Assembly (NCBI RefSeq): GCF_036345995.1
Contig: NZ_CP107796.1
Coordinates: 6,696,001 to 6,760,000, forward strand
Length of the DNA: 64,000 nt
Source of the DNA: Streptomyces sp. NBC_00557
GTDB lineage: Bacteria > Actinomycetota > Actinomycetes > Streptomycetales > Streptomycetaceae
Direction: 5' to 3'
Below are positions 43,840 through 52,607 of the stretch, in pieces (positions within the stretch are counted from its first letter, which is position 1; every line of letters starts with the position of its first letter). Below the pieces are notes generated by a model. It was not told the origin of the DNA. It searched no databases and saw only the letters and a list, made by a program, of their open reading frames with translations. Both the position numbers and the translations under genes were made by a program.

Positions 43840-44937
43840 ATGATCCGCATCAAGGCACGGGCGCCCACCGCGCGGGGAGCCGTACTGCCCATGGTCTGGG
43901 GAGCCGTGGCGGTCGGTTACCGGTTCGGCTGTCCCCTCGCCCACCAGCAAGGGCTCGGCGCTCGCCTTCTCACCAGCGCCGTCTTCGTCGCCGTCGGCAC
44001 CGGACTGATAGCCCACGCCCGCCGCGCCCCGCTGCGGGAGCTGCGGCAGGCCCGCCGGGTGGCGCGGGCCGCCCAGAGCGTCGTCCTGCGGCCCCTGCCG
44101 CCCCGCCTCGACGGGCTGAACCTCGCCGCGGCCCAGCTGTCCGCGGAGCGGGGCGCGTGCGTCGGCGGCGACCTGTACGAGGCGATCGCCACCGATCACG
44201 GGGTGCGGGTGGTGATGGGCGACGTCCGAGGACACGGCCTGGCGGCGCTCGGCACCGTCGCCGCCGTCCTCGGCAGCTTCCGCGAGGCCGCCCACGACGA
44301 GCCCGACCTCACCGGCGTCCTGCGCCGACTGGACCGCGCCCTCGCCCGCCACCTGCGCGAGCGCGCCCGCGCCGAACACCCCGCCCACGGCGCCCCGGAC
44401 CCCGACCACCCGGTCGCCGAGGAGTTCGTCACCGTGCTGCTCCTGGAGATCGACCGCGCGGGTGAGGTGCGCGCCCTCAACTGCGGTCACCCCTGGCCGT
44501 ACCGGCTCAGCGGCACCAGGGTCGAGCCGCTGACGGGCGCCGAACCGCTGCCCCCGCTCGGCCCCTTCCCGCTGCCGGCCGAGCTGGAGGACCGGGCCTG
44601 CGGTCATCTGCTTCCCGGTGAGTTTCTCGTCCTCTTCACGGACGGCGTGGAGGACGCGCGGGACGGCCAGGGCCGGTTCTTTCCGCTGCCGAAGGCCCTG
44701 AGAGACGCCGTACGGGAGCACCCCGTCTCCGCCCGGACGGTCCTGGGCACCCTCTTCACCGCGCTGCTGCATCACACGGCCGGCACTCCCGCGGACGACA
44801 CAGCGCTCCTCGTCCTGCGCAACGACCGGAACCCCGCACGGTGCACCGCTGCCGGGGCGCGGGACGGCGCCGTGTGCGGCTCCGCGGCGCGGGGACGGCC
44901 GGCCCCGGACGACGCGCAGCCGACGACCCGCCGTTGA
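43840..44937 (+). CDS. Membrane-associated SpoIIE-type PP2C protein phosphatase
   Basis: A 365-residue protein. Two short hydrophobic segments (LPMVWGAVAVGYRF and LLTSAVFVAVGTGLIA) precede a SpoIIE/RsbU-type PP2C domain (about residues 85-330). Metal-binding acidic residues are in GGDLYEAI, VMGDVRGHG, LFTDGVEDARD and PADDTALLVL. Such phosphatases dephosphorylate anti-anti-sigma factors of the SpoIIAA/RsbV type. ATG 43840 follows TGGGGGA; longer in-frame starts would include the hairpin at 43777. The last 35 residues are low-complexity. The 200-base gap 44938-45137 to the next gene holds no ORF I would support; TACGCT (45103-45108) may be a -10 box. Confidence 0.88.
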   Translation: MIRIKARAPTARGAVLPMVWGAVAVGYRFGCPLAHQQGLGARLLTSAVFVAVGTGLIAHARRAPLRELRQARRVARAAQSVVLRPLPPRLDGLNLAAAQLSAERGACVGGDLYEAIATDHGVRVVMGDVRGHGLAALGTVAAVLGSFREAAHDEPDLTGVLRRLDRALARHLRERARAEHPAHGAPDPDHPVAEEFVTVLLLEIDRAGEVRALNCGHPWPYRLSGTRVEPLTGAEPLPPLGPFPLPAELEDRACGHLLPGEFLVLFTDGVEDARDGQGRFFPLPKALRDAVREHPVSARTVLGTLFTALLHHTAGTPADDTALLVLRNDRNPARCTAAGARDGAVCGSAARGRPAPDDAQPTTRR

Positions 44938-45137
44938 CTGCGCCCCATGAGCCGCCCCTCACCCGGCCAAGCCACCGCTTTTCGAGGGGGAGCCGGCGGC
45001 TTGGCCGGAAGCCCAGTGAACCGGAAGACCACGCTGAGCGACACCGCATGCACCCTGCGGATGCGAGCACTCCGTTCACACCCCGTGCGAACCCGGACCC
45101 ACTACGCTGAACCGCACAGGCCATTCGGGGGGCATCC

Positions 45138-46478
45138 ATGCAGCCCAACACTCTGCTCGACGCGATCCTGGACGAGGCGGGGATCTCGCACGCCGGCCTC
45201 GCCGCCCACGTGAACCAGGCGGGCCGGAAACGGGGCCTCGCGCTCCGGTACGAACACACCGCCGTGGCGCGGTGGCTGAAGGGCCAGCGGCCGCGCGGCC
45301 AGGTCCCCGACCTGATCTGCGAGGTGCTCGCCGCCCGCCTGCACCGTCCCGTCACCCTCGACGACATCGGCCTGGGAGTGCCCGGCGAGCCCGGCACCCC
45401 GCACGCCGGCTCGCTGAACGGCTTCGTGGAGCGGGCCACCGCCCTGTGGCGCTCCGACGAACAGCAGCGGCCGCATGTGCTCGGCGCCCCGGCCGTCACC
45501 GGCACGCCGGCCGTGATGCCGGTGTGGGAGTGGGAGAACCCGCCCGAGGACGTCGACGTCTCCCGCGGCGGCCGGCACCGGGTCACCCCGGCCGACATCG
45601 CCATGCTGCGGGCCGCGCGCACGCACTACGAGCAGATGTACCGCAAGGCCGGCGGCATCGCGACCCGCAGCCGCATCGTCGGCTTCCTCAACTCCGAGGC
45701 CGCGCCGCTGCTCCGCGGCAGCTACACCGACGCCACCGGACGCCAACTGCACCGGGCCACCGGCGGATTGGTGGCGATCGCGGGCATCTGCGCCTACGAC
45801 TCCGACGCCCACGGGCTGGCCCAGCGCTACTTCCACCAGGCGCTCAGGCTGGCGAAGGCCAGCGGTGACCGGGGACTTGGCGCGTACGTGATAGCGCTGC
45901 TGGTCAACCAGTCGCTGTTCATGCGGGAGTACCGGCAGGCCGTCGCCTTCGCGGAGGCCGCGCTGCGGGCCGCCGGCAAGCACATCACCCCGGCGCTCGC
46001 CTCGGATCTGTACGCGATGCAGGCCAAGGCGTACGCCCACCTCGGCGACTCCGCCGGCGCGCTGTCCTGCATCCGGCGCGCCGAGACGGCCGCCGAACGG
46101 ATCCGGCGCGGTTACGAGCCCGACGAGACCGGCTACGTCCAGCCGGGCCTCGTCAATGTGCAGGTGGCCGAGGCGCTGCTCAGCCTCGGGGAGCTGACCG
46201 CCGCGGGGGAGCACGCGGCGGCGGCCGTCGACAACCCCGCCCACGACCGGGGCCGGGTGCACCGGCTCGCCATGCTCAGCACCATCGAGCTGCGCCAGGG
46301 GAACGCCGACAAAGCGGTGGCCACCGCCGTGCAGATGGCGGAGCAGGCACGCGGGATGGAGTCGCAGCGGCTGCGCGACAGACTCCGCGCGGTGCGCGAA
46401 CACCTGGTGCGCTGTGGCTCGGCCGGCACCGCCGAAGCCGCCGAACTCATCGACGGCGCACTGCGCGTACCGCTGTAG
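45138..46478 (+). CDS. NsdA-like TPR regulatory protein
   Basis: A 446-residue soluble protein. The first 60 residues resemble a divergent helix-turn-helix (LLDAILDEAGISHAGLAAHVNQAG, then HTAVARWLKGQRPRGQVPDLICEVLA). The rest from about residue 150 is helical with TPR-like units (GLAQRYFHQALRLAKASGD, YRQAVAFAEAALRAAG, AQMAEQARG). The layout matches the Streptomyces NsdA family, members of which are negative regulators of antibiotic production and differentiation. It is followed at 66 bases by a Nudix gene. Which paralogue it is cannot be settled here. Confidence 0.82.
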   Translation: MQPNTLLDAILDEAGISHAGLAAHVNQAGRKRGLALRYEHTAVARWLKGQRPRGQVPDLICEVLAARLHRPVTLDDIGLGVPGEPGTPHAGSLNGFVERATALWRSDEQQRPHVLGAPAVTGTPAVMPVWEWENPPEDVDVSRGGRHRVTPADIAMLRAARTHYEQMYRKAGGIATRSRIVGFLNSEAAPLLRGSYTDATGRQLHRATGGLVAIAGICAYDSDAHGLAQRYFHQALRLAKASGDRGLGAYVIALLVNQSLFMREYRQAVAFAEAALRAAGKHITPALASDLYAMQAKAYAHLGDSAGALSCIRRAETAAERIRRGYEPDETGYVQPGLVNVQVAEALLSLGELTAAGEHAAAAVDNPAHDRGRVHRLAMLSTIELRQGNADKAVATAVQMAEQARGMESQRLRDRLRAVREHLVRCGSAGTAEAAELIDGALRVPL

Positions 46479-46543
46479 GCCCACTGTGGGCGCACAGTCC
46501 CTGCTGCGATATTGCCACTTACTCGGCGGAAGGTGGCAGAACC

Positions 46544-47080
46544 GTGCAGTGGACGAAACTGAACGAACAAACTGTGTACGCAAACCGCTGGTTCAGCGTC
46601 AATCTCGCAGATGTCGAGCTGCCGGACGGCCGGCACCTGGACCACTTCCTGATCCGGCTGCGGCCCGTGGCCGTGGCGACCGTGGTCAACGACGCCAACG
46701 AGGTGCTGCTGCTGTGGCGGCACCGCTTCATCACCGACAGCTGGGGGTGGGAACTGGCCGCGGGCGTCGTCGAGGACGGCGAGGACATAGCGCAGGCGGC
46801 CGCCAGGGAACTGGAGGAGGAGACCGGCTGGCGGCCGGGGCCCCTGCACCACCTGATGAGCGTGGAGCCGTCCAACGGCCTCACCGACGCCCGGCACCAC
46901 ATCTACTGGTCCGACCGGGGCGAGTACGTCGGGCACCCCGTGGACGACTTCGAATCGGACCGCCGGGAATGGGTTCCGCTCAAACTCGTCCCCGACATGA
47001 TCGCCCGCGGGGAGGTCCCGGCCGCCAACATGGCGGCCGCGTTACTCCTGCTGCACCACGCGAGGCTCGCAGAGGGCTAG
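46544..47080 (+). CDS. Nudix hydrolase (ADP-ribose pyrophosphatase-like), with a TTA codon
   Basis: A 178-residue Nudix enzyme that cleaves nucleoside diphosphates linked to another group. The Nudix box Gx5Ex7REUxEExGU runs from G74 to W96 (AAGVVEDGE, then AAARELEEETGW). The preceding strands (LIRLRPVAVATVV, EVLLLWRHRF) are like those of ADP-sugar pyrophosphatases. GTG 46544 has GGAAGG ten bases upstream. Codon 167 is TTA (47042-47044), three bases before a tandem duplication that includes the stop codon. bldA dependence is possible. Confidence 0.9.
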   Translation: MQWTKLNEQTVYANRWFSVNLADVELPDGRHLDHFLIRLRPVAVATVVNDANEVLLLWRHRFITDSWGWELAAGVVEDGEDIAQAAARELEEETGWRPGPLHHLMSVEPSNGLTDARHHIYWSDRGEYVGHPVDDFESDRREWVPLKLVPDMIARGEVPAANMAAALLLLHHARLAEG

Positions 47081-47126
47081 CGGCTACTCCTGCTGCACCA
47101 CGCGAGGCTCGCCCAGGGCTAGCGGC
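47043..47126. repeat. 42-base tandem duplication across the ends of two convergent genes
   Basis: 47043-47084 and 47085-47126 are identical except for two adjacent-region substitutions (40/42). Each copy contains GCTAGC. The Nudix gene ends with the TAG of copy 1, and the convergent small gene ends with the minus-strand TAG of copy 2. Confidence 0.92.
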
Positions 47127-47376
47127 CCAGACTCTGCCAGACCGTCGCCACCAGCGCGCCCAGCGCGGTGAGCACGGCGAGGGAGGGCAGCGGCCAGCGT
47201 GCGTGTTCCAGCGAGACGATCCGGGAGTTCAGCTCGTCCAGCTCCTTGGCGGTCTCCTCGGTGCGATGGCTCAGCAACGCCAGCCCTCCCTCGACCCGGG
47301 CGTAGGCCACGTCGAGGCGGCGGCGTAACTCTGCGAGTTCTCCCTGGACCACGGGATGCTCCGGATCGGCGGTCAC
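47119..47376 (-). CDS. Small coiled-coil membrane-anchored protein, with a TTA codon
   Basis: An 85-residue protein: residues 1-60 are charged and helical (QGELAELRRRLDVAYARVEGG, ETAKELDELNSRIVSLE), likely a coiled coil. One C-terminal hydrophobic helix (LPSLAVLTALGALVATVW) then inserts in the membrane. GTG 47376 has AAAGGAG seven bases upstream. Codon 17 is TTA (47328-47326 on the minus strand). No family is recognised. Confidence 0.75.
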   Translation of the reverse strand: MTADPEHPVVQGELAELRRRLDVAYARVEGGLALLSHRTEETAKELDELNSRIVSLEHARWPLPSLAVLTALGALVATVWQSLGR

Positions 47377-47518
47377 AAGTCCGCTCCTTTCTGTAGTCGA
47401 ACGGGTGGTTCCGCGTCCCTTGCATGCGCATGAGGAGTCAACTCTCCTGGTGGGCGCGTGGGGAGCGTGTGCGAGCGGCATATGCGTGCCCGCCGCGCAC
47501 ACGGTGTGTGAAACAGAT

Positions 47519-47548
47519 GGGCCCGGCACCGGGTTCGGTGCCGGGCCC
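47519..47548 (-). terminator. Strong bidirectional hairpin, 13-bp perfect stem
   Basis: 47519-47531 and 47536-47548 are exact inverted complements around GGTT. It lies 42 bases past the 3' end of the 3-hydroxyacyl-CoA dehydrogenase gene, which it probably terminates. The gap 47377-47590 holds nothing else beyond the promoter side of the small membrane gene. Confidence 0.85.
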
Positions 47549-47590
47549 GTAAGCGTCGCTCTGCGTGATCAGCCGTGGGTGGAGAAGCGA

Positions 47591-48466
47591 TCAGCCGTAG
47601 GTGTAGAAGCCCGAGCCGGTCTTCCGGCCCAGCCGGCCCGCCTCGACCATGCGCTGGAGCAGCGGGGGAGCGGCGTACAGGGGCTCCTTGTACTCGGCGT
47701 ACATGCTGTTGGCGATGGAGACGATGGTGTCCAGGCCGATCAGGTCGGACAGCTTCAGCGGGCCCATCGGGTGGGCGCAGCCCATCTCCATGCCGTTGTC
47801 GATGTCCTCGCGGCTGGCGATGCCCGACTCGAACATCCGGATCGCGGAGAGCAGGTACGGCACGAGCAGCGCGTTGACCACGAAGCCGGAGCGGTCCTGG
47901 GCGCGGATGCAGTGCTTGCCGAGCACCTTCTCGGCGAAGACCTGGGCGCGGCTGAGGGTGCCCTCGGAGGTGGTGAGCGCCGGGATCAGCTCCACCAGCT
48001 GCTGCACCGGGGCCGGGTTGAAGAAGTGGATGCCGACGACGTGGTCCGGGCGGGAGGTGGCGACCGCCAGCTTCACCAGCGGGATCGAGGAGGTGTTGGA
48101 GGCGAGGATCGCGTCCGGGCGGATCACCACCTGGTCCAGCACCTGGAAGATCTCGGTCTTCACCGGCTCGCTCTCCACCACGGCCTCGATCACCAGATCA
48201 CGGTCGGCGAACTCGCCGAGGTCGGTGGTGAAGGTGAGCCGCGCCTGGGTGGCGTCCCGCTCCTCCTCGGTGATCTTTCCGCGCTGGGCGGCCTTGGCCA
48301 GGGAGTTGAACAGCCGGGTACGGCCGATCTCCAGGGCCTCGCCGGTGGTCTCGGCGACCCTCACGTCCAGTCCCGCGCGGGCGCACACCTCGGCGATGCC
48401 CGCGCCCATCTGGCCGCAGCCCACGACTCCGACGCGCGTGATATCTCCCGATGGGAAGCCTGTCAC
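47591..48466 (-). CDS. 3-hydroxybutyryl-CoA dehydrogenase
   Basis: A 291-residue NAD(P)-dependent enzyme interconverting acetoacetyl-CoA and 3-hydroxybutyryl-CoA, or longer 3-hydroxyacyl-CoA. The Rossmann loop is VGVVGCGQMGAGIAE. The substrate segment has ASNTSSIPL, the catalytic His is in GIHFFNPAPVQQLVE, and the C-terminal domain contains MGPLKLSDLIGLD and GRLGRKTGSGFY. The length is standard. GTG 48466 follows a GAAGGGG site. In Streptomyces such enzymes feed storage-lipid, acetate-assimilation and polyketide precursor pathways; neighbours give no clue. Confidence 0.93.
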   Translation of the reverse strand: MTGFPSGDITRVGVVGCGQMGAGIAEVCARAGLDVRVAETTGEALEIGRTRLFNSLAKAAQRGKITEEERDATQARLTFTTDLGEFADRDLVIEAVVESEPVKTEIFQVLDQVVIRPDAILASNTSSIPLVKLAVATSRPDHVVGIHFFNPAPVQQLVELIPALTTSEGTLSRAQVFAEKVLGKHCIRAQDRSGFVVNALLVPYLLSAIRMFESGIASREDIDNGMEMGCAHPMGPLKLSDLIGLDTIVSIANSMYAEYKEPLYAAPPLLQRMVEAGRLGRKTGSGFYTYG

Positions 48467-48636
48467 ATCGACCCCTTCGCTGGTTCTCCGGCTCGCTGGC
48501 AGGACTTCCGGGTTCGGCGCCTGCTCCGATCGAGCACGTTACCGTCAAGTATCGATGATCGATCGGCGGGGTGGGGGCCATCCTGGGGCGCGGAACGGTC
48601 CGTGACGAAGCGGATCCCGAGCGTAGGGGTGTGCCG

Positions 48637-49886
48637 ATGCCTCCACTGTCCCGGCGAGCCTTCGCCCTGGCCCTGCCGGCGCTGGTCACGGCGCCGGGAG
48701 CCGCGGACGCGGCGGAGCGCCGGCCCGTGCCCGGCGCGGGCCGGCGGGCGCGCGCGGCCAGGGAGATGCGCGGCGTCTGGCTGGCGACCGTGGCCAACCG
48801 GGACTGGCCGTCCCGGCCCGGTCTGCCGGCCGCCGCGCAGCGCCGGGAGCTGATCGCCCACCTCGACAGGGCGGCCCGCGACCGGCTCAACACGGTGATC
48901 TTCCAGGTACGCCCCGCCGCCGACGCCCTGTGGCCGTCCCCGTACGAGCCCTGGTCCGAGTGCCTCACCGGTACGCAGGGCAGAAGCCCCGGCTGGGACC
49001 CGCTCGGCACCGCGGTGGGGGAGGCCCACGCCCGGGGCCTTCAGCTGCACGCCTGGTTCAATCCGTACCGGATCGCGCTCCACACCGACCCCGGCCGGCT
49101 CGCCGCTTCCCATCCGGCCCGCAGGCACCCGCACTGGGTGGTGCCGTACGGCGGCGGGCTCTCCTGCAACCCGGGCCTGCCCGAGGTCCGCGCCTTCGTC
49201 CGGCGGGCGGTCCTGGACGCGGTCGCCCGGTATCCCGTCGACGCCGTCCACTTCGACGACTATTTCTACCCGTACCCGGTCGCCGGGCAGACCTTCGACG
49301 ACGATGACGCCTACGACCGTCACGGCGGCGGCTTCTCCGGCCGGGCCGCCTGGCGGCGTGCGAACATCGACGCGCTGATCAGGGACACGGCCGCCGCCGT
49401 CCGGCGCGTCCGGCCCGGCGCCCGGTTCGGGATCAGCCCCTTCGGGGTGTTGCGCAACGCCTCGGCCGACCCGCGCGGCTCGGACACCCGGGCGCAGGTG
49501 CAGTCGTACGACGACCTGTACGCCGACACCCGCGGCTGGGTGCGGCGGAAAACTGGATCGACTACGTCGTCCCGCAGCTGTACTGGCACCTCGGCGCGGC
49601 CGATGCCGACTACGCCACGCTCGTCGCGTGGTGGGCGGACGTCGCGCAGGGCAGCCGGACGCGGCTCTACATCGGGGAGGCCCTGTACCGGGCGGGAGCG
49701 GCCGGGCAGCCCTCGGCCTGGCAGGACCCGGTGGAGCTGTCCCGGCACCTCACCCTCGCCGCCGGACACCCGCAGGTGAGCGGGCATGTCTTCTTCGCCG
49801 CCAAGGACGTGGCGGCCGATCCGATCGGCGCGATGTCACGCGTGATCACCGACCACTACGGGCGGTCGGCGAAACCGCCGCGCTGA
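48637..49886 (+). pseudogene. Tat-secreted glycosidase-like family 10 (GHL10) protein, frameshifted
   Basis: The N-terminal frame from ATG 48637 (AGGGG seven bases upstream) encodes a twin-arginine signal (PLSRRAFALALPALV, cleavage near AADAA). A GHL10-type barrel follows with MRGVWLATVANRDWPSRPG, ARGLQLHAWFNPYR and VHFDDYFYPYP. At about 49545 the homology leaves this frame and continues in the -1 frame as ENWIDYVVPQLYWHLGAADADY, through IGEALYR and HVFFAAKD to TGA 49884-49886. One base is missing in the GCGGCGG run. Either the gene is a recent pseudogene or this is a sequencing error. Intact, it would be about 415 residues. Its end overlaps the DUF1918 gene by 31 bases. Confidence 0.85.
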
Positions 49887-50077
49887 TCCCTCTCCTCGTG
49901 GTGCTTGACCTGGCAGTCGGGGCCGGGTGACATGATCGCCTCGTGGCCGTCCTGGAAACGGACGCGATAGGGCGGGTTGCCCTCGGGGCCCAGTACCTCG
50001 ACCACTTCCGAGACCTGGTCGTGTTGGCCGACCACCCTGCCGTGCTGGACAAGACGGTCGCCCTTGGATGCACGCAT
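49856..50077 (-). CDS. DUF1918 protein
   Basis: A 73-residue protein matching DUF1918: MRASKGDRLVQHGRVVGQHDQ, EVLGPEGNPPYRVRFQDGHEAIMSPGPDC. These are small SH3-like beta-barrel proteins of unknown role, common in actinobacteria. ATG 50077 has GAGGAGGG eight bases upstream, better than ATG 50095. Convergent and overlapping with the frameshifted gene. Confidence 0.88.
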   Translation of the reverse strand: MRASKGDRLVQHGRVVGQHDQVSEVVEVLGPEGNPPYRVRFQDGHEAIMSPGPDCQVKHHEERDQRGGFADRP

Positions 50078-50097
50078 CTCGCAGGCCCTCCTCATGA

Positions 50098-51009
50098 TCA
50101 CGACCGTTGGGTGACGGCGATGCAGACGAGCACGGCGACGGCGGTCACGGGAGCGGCCGCCGTGAAGTGCTCGCCCAGCAGCAGCGCCGACCACACCAGT
50201 GTGAGCAGCGGCTGAGCCAACTGCAACTGGCTGGCCCGGGGGACGCCGATGTCCGCCATGCCCCGGTACCACACGACCAGGCCGAGGAACTGGGAGCCGA
50301 GAGCCACCCACAGCAGGCCGGCGACGCCGTGCCCGGTGAGGTGCACCGGCTCGCACGCCAGGGCCACCGCGGCGGCCGGCACGCTGAGCGGCAGGCACAG
50401 CACCAGCGCCCAGCCGATCACCTGCCAGCCCGGCATGACCCGGGCCAGCCGGCCGCCCTCCGTGTAGCCGGCCGCGCACACCAGCAGTGCCGCGAACAGA
50501 TAGCCGTCGGCGAGGGTGAGCGCGCCGCCGCTCTGTCCGACGGTGAACGCGACGACGGCCCCGGCTCCCGCCAGCGCCGCCAGCCAGAAGCGGCGCGAGG
50601 GGCGGCTGCCGGTGCGCAGGGCGGAGAACACGGCGGTGGTCAGCGGCAGCAGCCCCACCACGACCGCGGCGTGCGCGGTGGTGGAGGTCCGCAGGGCGAG
50701 CGTGGTCAGCATCGGGAAGCCGAACACCACGCCGGACGCGACGACGGCGAGACCCGGCAGATGCCGCCGCTCCGGCAGCGGTACCCGCAGGACCACGAGG
50801 CAGCCGCCCGCGACGAGCGCCGCGAGGACGCTGCGCACGGCCACCAGCGACCAGGGGCCGAAGCCCTCGAGGCCCCAGGCGGTGGCCGGGAAGGTCAGGG
50901 AGAAGGAGGCGACACCGAGGGCGGCGAGGCCGGTGCCGAGGCCCCGGCGCTCGCGGGGAGCGGTGACTGCTATCGGCTCGGCGGCAGTAGCGCTACTCTG
51001 TGTTCTCAT
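50098..51009 (-). CDS. DMT-superfamily (EamA) exporter
   Basis: A 303-residue polytopic protein with ten hydrophobic helices in two EamA repeats (FSLTFPATAWGLEGFGPWSLVAVR in the first half, LLWVALGSQFLGLVVWYRGMADIG and LLTLVWSALLLGE in the second). DMT exporters remove amino acids, metabolites or drugs. The ATG at 51009 has no ribosome site; an extended -10 TGC-TACGCT on the minus strand (51024-51016) would start transcription at the ATG, so the mRNA is probably leaderless. Divergent from a MocR regulator whose start codon overlaps its own. Confidence 0.88.
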   Translation of the reverse strand: MRTQSSATAAEPIAVTAPRERRGLGTGLAALGVASFSLTFPATAWGLEGFGPWSLVAVRSVLAALVAGGCLVVLRVPLPERRHLPGLAVVASGVVFGFPMLTTLALRTSTTAHAAVVVGLLPLTTAVFSALRTGSRPSRRFWLAALAGAGAVVAFTVGQSGGALTLADGYLFAALLVCAAGYTEGGRLARVMPGWQVIGWALVLCLPLSVPAAAVALACEPVHLTGHGVAGLLWVALGSQFLGLVVWYRGMADIGVPRASQLQLAQPLLTLVWSALLLGEHFTAAAPVTAVAVLVCIAVTQRS

Positions 51010-51010
51010 G
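50986..51010. promoter_or_regulatory. Overlapping divergent promoters and 12-bp palindrome of the mocR/exporter pair
   Basis: AGTAGCGCTACT (50986-50997) is a perfect palindrome that overlaps TACTCT (50994-50999), a plus-strand -10 box placed so that transcription would begin at the mocR ATG (51008). CATG at 51007-51010 contains both start codons. Confidence 0.6.
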
Positions 51011-52534
51011 GACCAGCGTAGCAGTGTCAACGAACTGGCAGAACAGCTCCGACGGGACCTCGACCGCTACTCTCCCGGTGGAAAGCTCCCGTCGAGCCGG
51101 GAGCTGGTCGAGCGGTTCCGGGTCAGCCCGGTGACCGTCTCGCGCGCGCTCGCCCAGCTGGCCGCGGAGGGGCTGGTGGTCACCCGGCCCGGAGCCGGCG
51201 CCTTCCGGGCCCGGCCGCGCACGCTCGAGACGCCCGTCGGGGACACCTCGTGGCAGGAGGTCGCGCTGAGCGCCGACGGCGCCACCGACCTCGTACCGCG
51301 CACGGTCGACGCCTCCGGGGTCACCGTCTCCCTGGCCGCGCCGCCGCCCGGCGTGCTGGAGTTCAACGGCGGCTATCTGCATCCCTCCCTCCAGCCGGAG
51401 CGGGCCATGGCCGCGGCCCTGGCCCGGGCCGGGCGGCGGCCCGGCGCCTGGGGGAGACCGCCGCTGGAGGGGCTGCCGGAGCTGCGGGAGTGGTTCGCGC
51501 GCGACATCGGCGGGGGCGTCACGGCGGCCGAGGTGCTGATCGCGGCCGGCGGCCAGTCCGCGCTGGCCACCGCCCTGCGCGCACTCGCCCCGCCCGGCGC
51601 CCCGGTGCTCGTCGAGTCGCCCACCTACCCCGGCATGCTGGCCATCGCCCGCGCGGCCGGCCTGCGGCCCGTCCCGGTACCGGTCGACCCCGACGGCGTG
51701 CGCCCCGGCCTGCTCGCCGACGCCTTCCGGGCCAGCGGCGCCCGGGTGTTCGTCTGCCAGCCCCTGTTCCAGAACCCGACCGGCGCCGTGCTCGCCCCGG
51801 ACCGGCGCGCCGAGGTGCTGCGCATCGCCCGCGAGGCCGGCGCCTTCATCGTCGAGGACGACTTCGTACGGCGCCTGGTGCACGCCGACGCCGGCCCGCT
51901 GCCCCGCCCGCTCGCGGCCGACGACCCCGACGGCGTGGTGGTGCACGTCGGCTCGCTGACCAAGGCGACCTCGCCCAGCTTCCGGGTGAGCGCGCTGGCC
52001 GCGCGCGGCCCGGTGCTGGAGCGCCTGCGCGCCATCCAGGTCGTGGACAGCTTCTTCGTGCCCCGCCCGCTGCAGGAGGCGGCCCTGGAACTGGTCGGCT
52101 CCCCGGCCTGGCCCCGCCATCTGCGGGCGCTGGCACAGGAGTTGAAGGCCCGCCGGGACGCGATGACGGCCGCGCTCGCCGGACGCCTGCCCGAACTCGC
52201 CCTGCCGCACGTCCCCTCCGGCGGCTACCACCTCTGGCTGCGCCTGCCCGAGGGAACCGACGAGACCGCCCTCACCGCCGCCGCCCTCCGCGCGGGCGTG
52301 GCGCTCACCCCCGGCCGCCCCTACTTCAGCGCCGAACCCCCCGCGGCCCACCTGCGGCTGAGCTTCGCCGCGGTCGCCGGGGCCGGGGAGATCGGCGAGG
52401 GGGTGCGACGGCTCCGCGCGGCCTGCGACGAGGTGTTCCGGGGCACGGCGACCGTGCCGCAGCCGGCCTCCGGGGGCGCGCCCCGTGGCGTGCCACCCGT
52501 CATGGACGACGCCGTTGCCCGGTCAGTCGAGTGA
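51008..52534 (+). CDS. MocR-family regulator (GntR HTH fused to aminotransferase fold)
   Basis: A 508-residue regulator. The GntR winged helix covers about residues 5-75 (LAEQLRRDLDRYSPGGKLPSSRELVERFRVSPVTVSRAL as a family pattern). After a linker, a fold-type I aminotransferase domain (about 110-480) carries QPLFQNPTGAV, the EDDF segment and the PLP lysine in VGSLTKATSPSFRVS (about residue 319). MocR proteins use PLP or an amino-acid adduct as signal. The ATG at 51008 is leaderless by position. The divergent DMT exporter is the likely target, as for EamA/MocR pairs elsewhere. Confidence 0.93.
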   Translation: MDQRSSVNELAEQLRRDLDRYSPGGKLPSSRELVERFRVSPVTVSRALAQLAAEGLVVTRPGAGAFRARPRTLETPVGDTSWQEVALSADGATDLVPRTVDASGVTVSLAAPPPGVLEFNGGYLHPSLQPERAMAAALARAGRRPGAWGRPPLEGLPELREWFARDIGGGVTAAEVLIAAGGQSALATALRALAPPGAPVLVESPTYPGMLAIARAAGLRPVPVPVDPDGVRPGLLADAFRASGARVFVCQPLFQNPTGAVLAPDRRAEVLRIAREAGAFIVEDDFVRRLVHADAGPLPRPLAADDPDGVVVHVGSLTKATSPSFRVSALAARGPVLERLRAIQVVDSFFVPRPLQEAALELVGSPAWPRHLRALAQELKARRDAMTAALAGRLPELALPHVPSGGYHLWLRLPEGTDETALTAAALRAGVALTPGRPYFSAEPPAAHLRLSFAAVAGAGEIGEGVRRLRAACDEVFRGTATVPQPASGGAPRGVPPVMDDAVARSVE

Positions 52535-52607
52535 GCAGCCGCTTACCCCCCGTAGCTCACAGTCAGCACCCCTTGACCAGGACACACAATCGGCACACCA
52601 TCACCGC

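Noticed and set aside
44938..45137. Short ORF between the phosphatase and NsdA-like genes
   Set aside because: The translated sequence is basic and low-complexity, with no ribosome site or family similarity.
49500..49600. Programmed -1 ribosomal frameshift in the glycosidase-like gene
   Set aside because: No A/T-type slippery heptamer or convincing downstream pseudoknot is visible, and the single missing G in a GCGGCGG run explains it more simply.
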